NCBI RefSeq assembly: GCF_001708445.1 | Contig: NZ_CP015637.1 | Span: 5,767,001-5,831,000, forward strand | Length of the DNA stretch: 64,000 nt | Direction of reading: 5' to 3' | Source of the DNA: Pseudomonas fluorescens | Lineage (GTDB): Bacteria > Pseudomonadota > Gammaproteobacteria > Pseudomonadales > Pseudomonadaceae | In this document: piece after piece, positions 38,561 to 45,992 of the stretch | How the letters are laid out: each line of letters begins with the position of its first letter | Position numbering within the stretch: the stretch's first letter is position 1 | The notes under the pieces: generated by a model | What the model was told of the DNA's origin: nothing | The model's input: only the letters and a program-made list of their open reading frames with translations | The model's database searches: none | Translations under genes and position numbers: made by a program

Positions 38561-39572
38561 CTCAGAACGGAACGGCAAGGGTCACCAACTCGTCACCGAA
38601 TACCGCTACGACTGCCAGCATCGGCTGATCGGCATTACCCAGCCCGACGGCCAAACCGCGAGCTATCGCTACGATCCGTTTGGGCGACGAATCAGCAAAA
38701 CCGTCGACAACATCACCACCGAGTTTTTCTGGCAAGGCGACAAGCTCATCGCCGAACACCACGCCGAAAAGCATCGCAGCTACCTCTACGAACCGGACAG
38801 CTTTCGCCCACTGGCGCTATTGGAAGGCTTCGGCCCAAAAGAAACGAAGCCCTACCACTACCAACTCGACCACCTCGGCACCCCGCAGGAGCTCACCAAC
38901 CCCGAGGGTGAAATCGTCTGGTCCGCCCACTACCGCGCCTACGGCGAAATCACCCGGCTCGACATCGGAACAGTCGACAACCCACTGCGTTTTCAGGGTC
39001 AGTACTTCGATCAGGAAAGCGGGCTGCACTACAACCGCCATCGCTACTACAATCCGGATGTTGGTCGTTACCTGACACCGGATCCGGTGAAGTTGGCGGG
39101 TGGGATCAATGGGTACCAGTACGTGCCTAACCCTACGGGGTGGGTTGACCCGTTGGGACTGAATACTTGTCCCGGTGGAGACAGATGCAAGCCATCTGTC
39201 GATGCCAAAAATCCGAAGATAAATGCTAACTCCAATCCGGGCGAACCTGCCCTGCCATCCGCATCAGGAGAGATGGTCAGGGTTAGACACTACACCAATA
39301 GGAAGGGATTGAATGGAATAGAGCAAGATGGAGAAATTTTAGCGCTTGACAACAATAGAGTTTACGTAGAACGAGCAAGAAGTAAGATTCTAAGCGCTGC
39401 TGATGTACAAAAGCGCTATCAGGTCGATATAAGCCGGGGTCGAGACTACGTAGAAACTGACGTTCCGAAACACATGCTGAAAGAGAAGAAAAACCCAAGG
39501 TACGGCTCGTTAGAGCTGACAATTTGGGGAAATCTAAAATTAATAAATCCTACTTTCGTCAGGAGAAAGTGA
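38547..39572 (+). pseudogene. N-terminally truncated RHS protein with C-terminal ART-HYD1-like toxin domain
   Basis: The open frame covers only the last stretch of an RHS/YD-repeat shell (EYRYDCQHRLIGI, SYRYDPFGRRISKTV, YHYQLDHLGTPQELT, LRFQGQYFDQESGLHYNRHRYYNPDVGRYLTPDP) through the delimiter PNPTGWVDPLGL, then about 135 residues of variable tip. The tip has RHYTNRKGLNGIEQDG, VYVERAR and DYVETDV, which fits the His-Tyr-Asp/Glu layout of HYD1-type ADP-ribosyltransferase toxins (tentative). Full RHS proteins exceed 1,000 residues; the start is lost in a REP and no real start site is seen. The coding tip is AT-richer than the core. It may be a silent reservoir for recombination into an intact rhs gene. 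Confidence 0.8.
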
Positions 39573-39573
39573 A

Positions 39574-39867
39574 ATGTTGGATGCAAACAAAAAAATAACC
39601 ATCTCTGGAGAAGACGCTCTGGAAGCACTGGCAGAAATCGAATTCATGTTAGTTTCACTGCGCAAAATGGGCACCTACTATATTGATAAACCCTGCGAAG
39701 ACTATCAGCGAGCCACTACGGACTTTATTGACAACGCTCGAATTACATCGAGGCTCGCCAAAGTAAGAGGACTAATCACTGCAGGATTCGACACAACTTT
39801 GGGCGACGACGACATGGATGACTTAGAGCGCTACATGCAAGGCTTGGAATTCTGGAAGCCCACATAA
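39574..39867 (+). CDS. Probable immunity protein for the RHS tip toxin
   Basis: A 97-aa acidic, helical protein (EDALEALAEIEFMLVSLRKMG, TDFIDNARITSRLAKVRGLI, DDDMDDLERYMQ) that starts one base after the toxin stop. Position immediately behind an RHS tip is typical of the cognate immunity gene. I do not recognise the family. A GGAG-like site (AGGAGAAAG) precedes the ATG. It looks intact, so it could protect against sister cells even if the truncated toxin is not made. Confidence 0.75.
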   Translation: MLDANKKITISGEDALEALAEIEFMLVSLRKMGTYYIDKPCEDYQRATTDFIDNARITSRLAKVRGLITAGFDTTLGDDDMDDLERYMQGLEFWKPT

Positions 39868-39887
39868 CACCAAAGCCTTGGCAGAAA

Positions 39888-39952
39888 GGGGACAGAACTA
39901 TTTATAGACTAAAGATCCGACTCGCTGTTTTCGATCAAATAAATCTGCCCCC
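39888..39952. repeat. Imperfect inverted repeat GGGGACAGA...TCTGCCCCC
   Basis: Arms GGGGACAGAACTATTT (39888-39903) and AAATAAATCTGCCCCC (39937-39952), 13/16 matching. The motif resembles repeats that often follow RHS/immunity cassettes and may mark cassette boundaries. Confidence 0.6.
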
Positions 39953-39962
39953 AGCCCCCTAT

Positions 39963-40046
39963 CTAGCAATAAAAGTCGTACCACACTCTTACGAAGAAGG
40001 GCACGGAACCGGATTTTTACCGGGTGAAAAACATCCAGGAAGCTGA
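39963..40046 (+). pseudogene. Possible residual C-terminus of a second, displaced toxin
   Basis: The 28 codons before the TGA at 40044-40046 read LAIKVVPHSYEEGHGTGFLPG then EKHPGS. The sequence is protein-like and has no homology to the first tip. The stop is one base ahead of the next immunity gene's ATG (40048), the same toxin-to-immunity spacing as in the first module. The rest of the toxin is gone. Short, so only suggestive. Confidence 0.4.
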
Positions 40047-40047
40047 T

Positions 40048-40362
40048 ATGAAAAAAATCCCTGTGGCAGATGGAACAATTGAAAAACTGATTTGCAACCG
40101 CAATACATTGATAATGGAGTTTACAGACTGGCAGGAAAAACGTTGGAATATAACCTTTAACGACCTAGTTGCCTTTCAAGGCTTAGGCCCTGTCGGCACC
40201 GAAATATGCGACATGTACGAAGAGGAAAACACATGGCTTTCGCAAGAAGCCACTAGACTGGAGCCTGGTGAAACTGGAATAACCTACTGCTTTACATCGA
40301 GTAATGGCGGAAAAACAATTCTTCTCGTAGTTGCTGGCAGCTATAGCGCACAAGAGATATGA
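40048..40362 (+). CDS. Immunity-like protein of a displaced toxin module
   Basis: A 104-aa protein: MKKIPVADGTIEKLICNRNTLIMEFTDWQEKRWNITFNDLVAFQGLGPVGTEICDMYEE, a likely beta-rich fold. ATG 40048 follows AGGA at a good distance; an upstream GTG (40024) is less likely. AT-rich for this genome. A decayed relative is at 41141-41360. No family name known to me. Its toxin is apparently gone, making it an orphan. Confidence 0.7.
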   Translation: MKKIPVADGTIEKLICNRNTLIMEFTDWQEKRWNITFNDLVAFQGLGPVGTEICDMYEEENTWLSQEATRLEPGETGITYCFTSSNGGKTILLVVAGSYSAQEI

Positions 40363-40384
40363 CATTGACTGACGCGGAGTAGAA

Positions 40385-40417
40385 AGGGCGCAATCAAATA
40401 ATTCCGCCCCCTTTTTC
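40385..40417 (+). terminator. Terminator-like hairpin after the orphan immunity gene
   Basis: AGGGCG, 14-base loop, CGCCCCCT then TTTTCC. The arms echo the GGGG/CCCC repeat seen behind the first immunity gene. Confidence 0.5.
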
Positions 40418-40459
40418 CAAAAACCGTATTACAAATAACTAAAAGGTTCGCAAAAAAAA

Positions 40460-40903
40460 ATGAGCTATTTTGATGACGAGCTAATTGCGGAACTGAGATC
40501 CCACAACATTGCCTTTAATATTCTTCCTGCCAATGATCACGCTTCCATTGTTAGAGAGATCAATGAAAACATCCCTTTCTCAGGAAGCAAAATTGCCTGG
40601 AGCAAATTAAACAACAGCATGAACTTTGGGGGCGACCTTACGGACTCGCCGACCTCACGACTGGCCAAGGAAATCAAAAAAGTCGCCGACGACACAATAA
40701 TTATTGTGGGTGATTCGGTTTGTGACGACGCTTACTGCATAAACCTCGAACAACTAGAAGAGGCACTCAGCGTTTTCTCCGAAATACCACAGCACACATA
40801 TATAGTTCAAAAACAGCTAAACTGGATTGCTTGTATTTCATTTGAGGGCGATATCGACTTTGCACTATTGAAGCCCTCCATACCACAAACTCCCAGACGT
40901 TGA
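40460..40903 (+). CDS. Third immunity-like hypothetical protein
   Basis: A 147-aa acidic soluble protein (KKVADDTIIIVGDSVCDDAYCINLEQLEEALSVFSEIPQHTYIVQKQLNWIACISFEGDIDFALL). Its size, base composition and place in a row of immunity-like genes suggest a further orphan immunity gene; family unknown. The ATG follows an A-rich leader with AAGG about 15 bases before it, a weak site. Confidence 0.6.
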   Translation: MSYFDDELIAELRSHNIAFNILPANDHASIVREINENIPFSGSKIAWSKLNNSMNFGGDLTDSPTSRLAKEIKKVADDTIIIVGDSVCDDAYCINLEQLEEALSVFSEIPQHTYIVQKQLNWIACISFEGDIDFALLKPSIPQTPRR

Positions 40904-40906
40904 GAC

Positions 40907-41098
40907 GTGAACAGTGATAGCCATATAGAGAAACTAGTAGACGCAGAACGAAACTTATCTTCGCAGCACAAACCTTACTCTAGACCGCAGGCGTTCGCGG
41001 ACAACACCATTGAAAAAACGCTATACAAACAAATGAAACAAAGCTACGCATTAGTGCCACCTTTAGCACTAGAGATATTTGCGCACGAGTGCTTTTAA
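40907..41098 (+). CDS. Small hypothetical ORF, possibly a decayed gene
   Basis: 63 codons from a GTG immediately behind the previous stop. The stretch ADNTIEKTLYKQ resembles ADGTIEKLICNR of the orphan immunity gene, so it may be the degraded front of the paralogue whose rear lies at 41141-41360. No ribosome-binding site or known domain. Confidence 0.35.
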   Translation: MNSDSHIEKLVDAERNLSSQHKPYSRPQAFADNTIEKTLYKQMKQSYALVPPLALEIFAHECF

Positions 41099-41140
41099 CA
41101 AAAACACACCAGCCATAAATTTTATAGATCAGCAAAACAG

Positions 41141-41360
41141 TTTATGGAGCGGATCAAACTCAACGATCTAGTTGCCTTACAAATGATAGGCGCCGCCGGG
41201 CCTAAAATAGGCGACATGTACAATGAATAAGACTCTAGCCCCTCACAAAAAAGTCATAAAGCTTGAAGCTAGTGAAGCGAGAAAGCTACTGCTTTATGGC
41301 GAATAATACCGGAGAGGGCATCTTCCAGTGGTTGCTGATAGTTATATCGCCCAGAAGGTA
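41141..41360 (+). pseudogene. Decayed paralogue of the immunity gene at 40048-40362
   Basis: One frame reads KLNDLVALQMIGAAGPKIGDMYNE then a stop, matching FNDLVAFQGLGPVGTEICDMYEE of the intact copy. After the stop and frame changes the end LPVVADSYIAQKV matches LLVVAGSYSAQEI. Internal stop plus shifts show inactivation. No gene is seen from 41361 to the Fic operator. Confidence 0.75.
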
Positions 41361-41417
41361 AAATCAAAACCTCACATCGCCATAGCTACAGAAAATAACG
41401 ACAGCCTGACTAGACCC

Positions 41418-41480
41418 TGAGCCGAATCCGCAGCACAATCGGTTCACAAAATGAGCCGAATAACCTCTTTATTCGGCTCA
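41418..41480. promoter_or_regulatory. Triple TGAGCCGAAT sites before the Fic gene
   Basis: TGAGCCGAAT at 41418-41427, then a perfect inverted pair TGAGCCGAATA (41452-41462) and TATTCGGCTCA (41470-41480) with a 7-base loop, ending 20 bases before the Fic ATG. It could be an operator or an RNA hairpin that hides the start region. Confidence 0.6.
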
Positions 41481-41500
41481 CGCACCCCAGGCATTCCACC

Positions 41501-42640
41501 ATGGCTCATCCACACTGGATCTGGCAACACGCCGACTGGCCTCATTTCCACTGGCAACCCGGTCGCCTTGCGGCTTTGCTGCGCGAGTGCGGGCACGCCC
41601 AAGGCAAGCTTTTGGGCATGCTCGGCTCCGTCAGCCAAGCAGTCAGCGCACAAAATGAACTGGATGCGCTGCTGCAAAATATCCTGACGTCCTCGGCGAT
41701 TGAGGGCGAGCTGTTGAATGTCGGCTCGGTGCGCTCGTCCCTGGCAAGGCGGATGGGCCTGGAAGCAATGGAAGACGGTCAGGTAAGCCGCCGTAGCGAA
41801 GGCCTCGCCGAGTTGATGATGGATGCCACTCAACAATTCACCCAGCCTTTTACCCTCGCCCGCTTATTGAACTGGCATCACTTATTGTTCCCGGCCCCAG
41901 AAGCAGGCTATGCCGCCAGAGCGCTCAATATTGGGGCATTGAGGGGGGATGAGCCGATGCAGGTAGTGTCGGGCCGGCTTGATCGGCCGACCGTGCATTT
42001 CGAGGCGCCACCACGTCTGGGGCTGGAGCAGGCACTGGCGGATTTTCTGGAGTGGTTCGAAATCAGCCGCGATCAGCCGGAGCTGGACCCTCTGGTACGC
42101 GCCGGCGTCGCGCACTTCTGGTTTGTCACACTGCATCCCTTCGATGACGGCAATGGTCGCCTGACGCGCGCCATCACCGATTTGGCACTGGCCCAGGGTG
42201 AACACCAGGCCATCCGTTTCTATGCCATGTCAGCCAGCATCCTCGAAGACCGCACCGGCTATTACAACGCGCTGGAATCCAGCCAGAAGGCCTCACTGGA
42301 TATCACGGACTGGCTGGAGTGGTTCCTTAAAACCCTGTTACGCAGCGTGCAGCAGGCCATGGCGCGGATTGACCGAGTGCTGGAAAAGAGTCGGTTCTGG
42401 CAGCAACACCGCGACCTCCCTTTGTCGGCTGAACAGATCAAGGTCCTCAATCGCCTGCTCGACGGTGGTGAGAAGGGCTTCGAACACGGCATCAGCGCTG
42501 CGCAGTACCAGGCGGTCGCAAAGGTCTCCAAGGCGACAGCGACGCGACACCTGACCGACCTGCTGGAAAAAAACTGCCTGGTCCGCCTCCCCGGAGGCGG
42601 CCGCAGCACGCGATATCAGGTCAATACAGGGGGCGAGTGA
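41501..42640 (+). CDS. Class II Fic-family AMP-transferase with C-terminal winged helix
   Basis: A 379-aa protein. An N-terminal DUF4172-like region (1-55) leads to the inhibitory helix SSAIEGE (residues 64-70, S-x3-E-G), so the protein is self-inhibited. The complete Fic motif HPFDDGNGR occupies 212-220, preceded by the flap region. A C-terminal winged-helix (about 305-375: ISAAQYQAVAKVSKATATRHLTDLLEKNCL) suggests DNA binding. Fic enzymes move AMP to target proteins. The palindromes directly upstream could be bound by this wHTH, giving autoregulation (inference). Confidence 0.93.
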   Translation: MAHPHWIWQHADWPHFHWQPGRLAALLRECGHAQGKLLGMLGSVSQAVSAQNELDALLQNILTSSAIEGELLNVGSVRSSLARRMGLEAMEDGQVSRRSEGLAELMMDATQQFTQPFTLARLLNWHHLLFPAPEAGYAARALNIGALRGDEPMQVVSGRLDRPTVHFEAPPRLGLEQALADFLEWFEISRDQPELDPLVRAGVAHFWFVTLHPFDDGNGRLTRAITDLALAQGEHQAIRFYAMSASILEDRTGYYNALESSQKASLDITDWLEWFLKTLLRSVQQAMARIDRVLEKSRFWQQHRDLPLSAEQIKVLNRLLDGGEKGFEHGISAAQYQAVAKVSKATATRHLTDLLEKNCLVRLPGGGRSTRYQVNTGGE

Positions 42641-42714
42641 CACCCCACTCATTTGCCCCCATCCCCCATGTCTGCTAGTGTCGCGCCGGTTTACCGTCTA
42701 CCGGAATAGCCGCC

Positions 42715-42957
42715 ATGGCCCGCAAAAAAGTTGCACTCGATTTCGAACAATCCCTCGCCGACCTGCAAACATTGGTCGAGCGTCTGGAGAACGGCGAGTT
42801 GTCGCTGGAGGACTCGCTGACGGCGTTTGAGCAAGGCATCGGCCTGACCCGTGACTGCCAGAGCGCGTTGGCGCAGGCGGAGCAGAAGGTCCAGGTGTTG
42901 CTGGAGCGCGACGGGGAGTTGGCCGAAGAACCTTTCGATGCGGAACAGCCGGAATGA
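42715..42957 (+). CDS. xseB: Exodeoxyribonuclease VII small subunit
   Basis: An 80-aa helical hairpin protein: [56 protein letters not shown] is the XseB signature. It assists XseA in degrading ssDNA. It overlaps ispA by 4 bases (ATGA) and starts the xseB-ispA-dxs cluster. Confidence 0.97.
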   Translation: MARKKVALDFEQSLADLQTLVERLENGELSLEDSLTAFEQGIGLTRDCQSALAQAEQKVQVLLERDGELAEEPFDAEQPE

Positions 42958-43841
42958 TCGACGCGTATCAGGCCAGCAGCCAAGCCCGGGTGAATGCGGC
43001 GCTGGAGCCCTTGTTTGTTGCGCCAAGCCCGGAAATGAAGCGTCTCTATGAAGCCATGCGCTACAGCGTGATGAATGGCGGCAAGCGTGTGCGCCCGTTG
43101 CTGGCGTATGCGGCCTGTGAAGCCTTGGGCGCACCGGCCGAAGAAGCGAATGGCGCGGCGTGTGCGGTTGAGTTGATTCACGCGTATTCCCTGGTGCATG
43201 ACGATTTGCCGGCGATGGACGACGACGATCTGCGTCGTGGTCAACCCACCACCCATAAAGCCTTTGATGAAGCCTATGCGATCCTGGCCGGCGACGGTTT
43301 GCAGAGCCTGGCGTTCAGCGCCTTGCTGGACCCGGCGCTGAGCAGCGTCAATGCCGAGATCCGCCTGCGTATGGTGACCGCGTTGGCCCTGGCTGCGGGC
43401 CCGGCCGGCATGGTCGGCGGGCAGGCGATCGACATGGGGTCGGTCAGCCTCAAGCTGGATCAGCAAGCCCTCGAACATATGCATCGCCACAAGACCGGCG
43501 CATTGATAGAAGCTGCCGTGCACCTCGGTGCCCTGGCCAGTGGCCGGGCCGAAGCGCCGCAGTTGGCGGCCTTGCAAACCTATTCCCGGGCCATCGGCCT
43601 GGCGTTCCAGGTACAGGACGACATTCTCGACGTGGAAAGTGACACCGCCACCCTGGGCAAACGCCAGGGTGCGGATATCGCACGGGACAAACCGACTTAT
43701 CCTGCATTGCTCGGGCTTGAAGCTGCCAAGGCGTATGCCATCGAGCTACGCGACCAAGCCCTGGCCGCCCTGCGACCTTTCGACGCGGCAGCCGAGCCGC
43801 TGCGGCACCTGGCGCGGTATATCGTCGAACGTCGGCACTGA
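42954..43841 (+). CDS. ispA: Farnesyl diphosphate synthase
   Basis: A 295-aa all-helical prenyltransferase making FPP from IPP and DMAPP/GPP. First Asp-rich motif in [15 protein letters not shown], second in [30 protein letters not shown] is also standard. It is coupled to xseB upstream and lies 110 bases before dxs, which feeds the same isoprenoid pathway. Confidence 0.97.
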   Translation: MIDAYQASSQARVNAALEPLFVAPSPEMKRLYEAMRYSVMNGGKRVRPLLAYAACEALGAPAEEANGAACAVELIHAYSLVHDDLPAMDDDDLRRGQPTTHKAFDEAYAILAGDGLQSLAFSALLDPALSSVNAEIRLRMVTALALAAGPAGMVGGQAIDMGSVSLKLDQQALEHMHRHKTGALIEAAVHLGALASGRAEAPQLAALQTYSRAIGLAFQVQDDILDVESDTATLGKRQGADIARDKPTYPALLGLEAAKAYAIELRDQALAALRPFDAAAEPLRHLARYIVERRH

Positions 43842-43951
43842 TAACTGCGGCCATTGCAGCCGCATATCAGCCAAGTTCGGCGCTCTGCGTGGGCAGTTTG
43901 CGATGCTTGAGGTAAACTGCCGCCTCTTCTATACCTATAACGATTCGCCTG

Positions 43952-45850
43952 ATGCCCACGACGTTTCAAGAGATTCCCCGCAAACGCCCGTCCACGCCCC
44001 TGCTCGACCGTGCTGCCACGCCGGACGGCCTGCGTCGTCTGGGTGAAGCCGAGCTGGAAACCCTGGCCGATGAGTTGCGCCTGGAATTGCTCTACACGGT
44101 CGGCCAGACCGGTGGGCATTTCGGTGCAGGCCTGGGCGTCATCGAGCTGACCATCGCGCTGCATTACGTGTTCGACACCCCGGACGACCGGCTGGTGTGG
44201 GACGTGGGTCACCAGGCGTATCCGCATAAGATCCTCACGGGCCGCCGCGAGCGCATGAGCACCTTGCGCCAGAAGGACGGCATTGCTGCCTTCCCGCGTC
44301 GTTCCGAGAGCGAGTACGACACCTTTGGTGTCGGCCACTCGAGCACCTCCATCAGTGCAGCGCTGGGGATGGCGATTGCCGCCCGCCTGCAAGGCAGCGA
44401 TCGCAAGGCGATTGCCGTGATTGGTGATGGTGCACTGACCGCCGGCATGGCCTTCGAGGCGCTCAACCACGCGCCGGAAGTGGATGCCAATATGTTGGTG
44501 ATCCTCAACGACAACGACATGTCGATCTCGCGCAATGTCGGTGGCTTGTCCAATTACCTGGCCAAGATCCTCTCCAGCCGTACCTACGCGAGCATGCGCG
44601 AAGGCAGCAAGAAAGTGCTGTCACGCCTGCCCGGCGCGTGGGAAATCGCGCGGCGCACCGAGGAATATGCCAAGGGCATGCTGGTGCCCGGCACGCTGTT
44701 CGAGGAACTGGGCTGGAACTACATCGGCCCGATCGACGGCCACGACCTGCCGACCCTGATCGCCACGTTGCGCAACATGCGTGACCTTAAGGGCCCGCAA
44801 TTCCTGCATATCGTTACCAAGAAGGGCAAAGGCTTCGCCCCGGCCGAAGTCGACCCGATTGGCTACCACGCCATCACCAAGCTCGAACCCCTGGACGCCC
44901 CCGCCGCCGCACCGAAAAAGGCCAGTGGGCCGAAGTATTCCGGGGTGTTCGGCGAATGGCTGTGCGACATGGCCGCTGCCGACCCGCGCCTGGTGGGGAT
45001 TACCCCGGCGATGAAGGAAGGCTCCGACCTGGTGGCCTTCAGCGAGCGTTTCCCGCTGCGTTACTTCGACGTCGCGATTGCCGAACAACACGCCGTGACC
45101 TTCGCTGCCGGCATGGCCTGTGAAGGCGCCAAGCCGGTGGTGGCGATCTATTCCACCTTCCTGCAACGCGGTTATGACCAGTTGGTGCATGACGTGGCGG
45201 TGCAGAACCTCGACGTGCTGTTTGCCATCGACCGCGCTGGCCTGGTCGGCGAAGACGGCCCGACCCATGCCGGCAGTTTCGACCTGTCCTACCTGCGTTG
45301 CATCCCCGGCATGCTGGTGATGACGCCGAGCGACGAGAACGAACTGCGCAAGATGCTCAGCACCGGCCACCTGTATAACGGCCCGGCCGCTGTGCGTTAC
45401 CCGCGAGGCAATGGCCCGAACGCGGTGATCGAGAAAGACCTGGCGCCTATCGAGATCGGCAAAGGGATCCTGCGTCGCCAAGGCAGCAAGGCCGCCTTCC
45501 TGGTGTTTGGCGTGCAATTGGCCGAAGCGCTGAAAGTCGCCGAGAAGATCGATGCCACCGTGGTCGACATGCGCTTCGTCAAGCCGCTGGATGAAGCCCT
45601 GGTACGCGACATCGCCGCCAGCCATGAATTGCTGGTGACGGTTGAAGAGAACGCCATCATGGGCGGTGCCGGTGCCGCCGTCAGCGAGTTCCTGGCGCGC
45701 GAGAATATCCTCAAGTCGGTGTTGCACCTGGGCCTGCCGGATATGTACGTCGAACACGCCAAGCCGGCGCAGATGCTGGCGGAGTGCGGGTTGGACGAAG
45801 CAGGAATCGAAGCCTCCGTGCGCGAGCGTATGACCCTGCTGGGGCTGTAG
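43952..45850 (+). CDS. dxs: 1-Deoxy-D-xylulose-5-phosphate synthase
   Basis: A 632-aa thiamine-diphosphate enzyme opening the MEP pathway. The ThDP motif [17 protein letters not shown]...NDNDMSIS is intact; the catalytic Glu and transketolase C-terminal parts ([38 protein letters not shown]) are present. Start ATG 43952 matches the family N-terminus ([19 protein letters not shown]). Follows ispA with a normal promoterless gap. Confidence 0.98.
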   Translation: MPTTFQEIPRKRPSTPLLDRAATPDGLRRLGEAELETLADELRLELLYTVGQTGGHFGAGLGVIELTIALHYVFDTPDDRLVWDVGHQAYPHKILTGRRERMSTLRQKDGIAAFPRRSESEYDTFGVGHSSTSISAALGMAIAARLQGSDRKAIAVIGDGALTAGMAFEALNHAPEVDANMLVILNDNDMSISRNVGGLSNYLAKILSSRTYASMREGSKKVLSRLPGAWEIARRTEEYAKGMLVPGTLFEELGWNYIGPIDGHDLPTLIATLRNMRDLKGPQFLHIVTKKGKGFAPAEVDPIGYHAITKLEPLDAPAAAPKKASGPKYSGVFGEWLCDMAAADPRLVGITPAMKEGSDLVAFSERFPLRYFDVAIAEQHAVTFAAGMACEGAKPVVAIYSTFLQRGYDQLVHDVAVQNLDVLFAIDRAGLVGEDGPTHAGSFDLSYLRCIPGMLVMTPSDENELRKMLSTGHLYNGPAAVRYPRGNGPNAVIEKDLAPIEIGKGILRRQGSKAAFLVFGVQLAEALKVAEKIDATVVDMRFVKPLDEALVRDIAASHELLVTVEENAIMGGAGAAVSEFLARENILKSVLHLGLPDMYVEHAKPAQMLAECGLDEAGIEASVRERMTLLGL

Positions 45851-45863
45851 AAACCGGCTCAAC

Positions 45864-45956
45864 ATGTGGGAGGGGGCTTGCCCCCGATAGCGGCAGTTCA
45901 GTCAACTACGATGCTGACTGACAAGGCGCCATCGGGGGCAAGCCCCCTCCCACATT
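45864..45956. repeat. REP/BIME pair between dxs and btuB
   Basis: ATGTGGGAGGGGGCTTGCCCCC and its complement about 50 bases apart. It fills nearly the whole dxs-btuB gap, leaving no space for a cobalamin riboswitch. Confidence 0.92.
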
Positions 45957-45992
45957 TGATTTGCGTCACCTTCAAACGCCATGGACAGCCCC

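Noticed and set aside
38547..38570. TTG in the REP as a genuine start for the RHS fragment
   Set aside because: The first codons come from the REP arm (LAKNSERNG) with no ribosome-binding site, so the frame is open by accident of the junction.
45851..45992. Cobalamin riboswitch before btuB
   Set aside because: The gap is about 140 bases and mostly REP; no B12-box-like core is visible.
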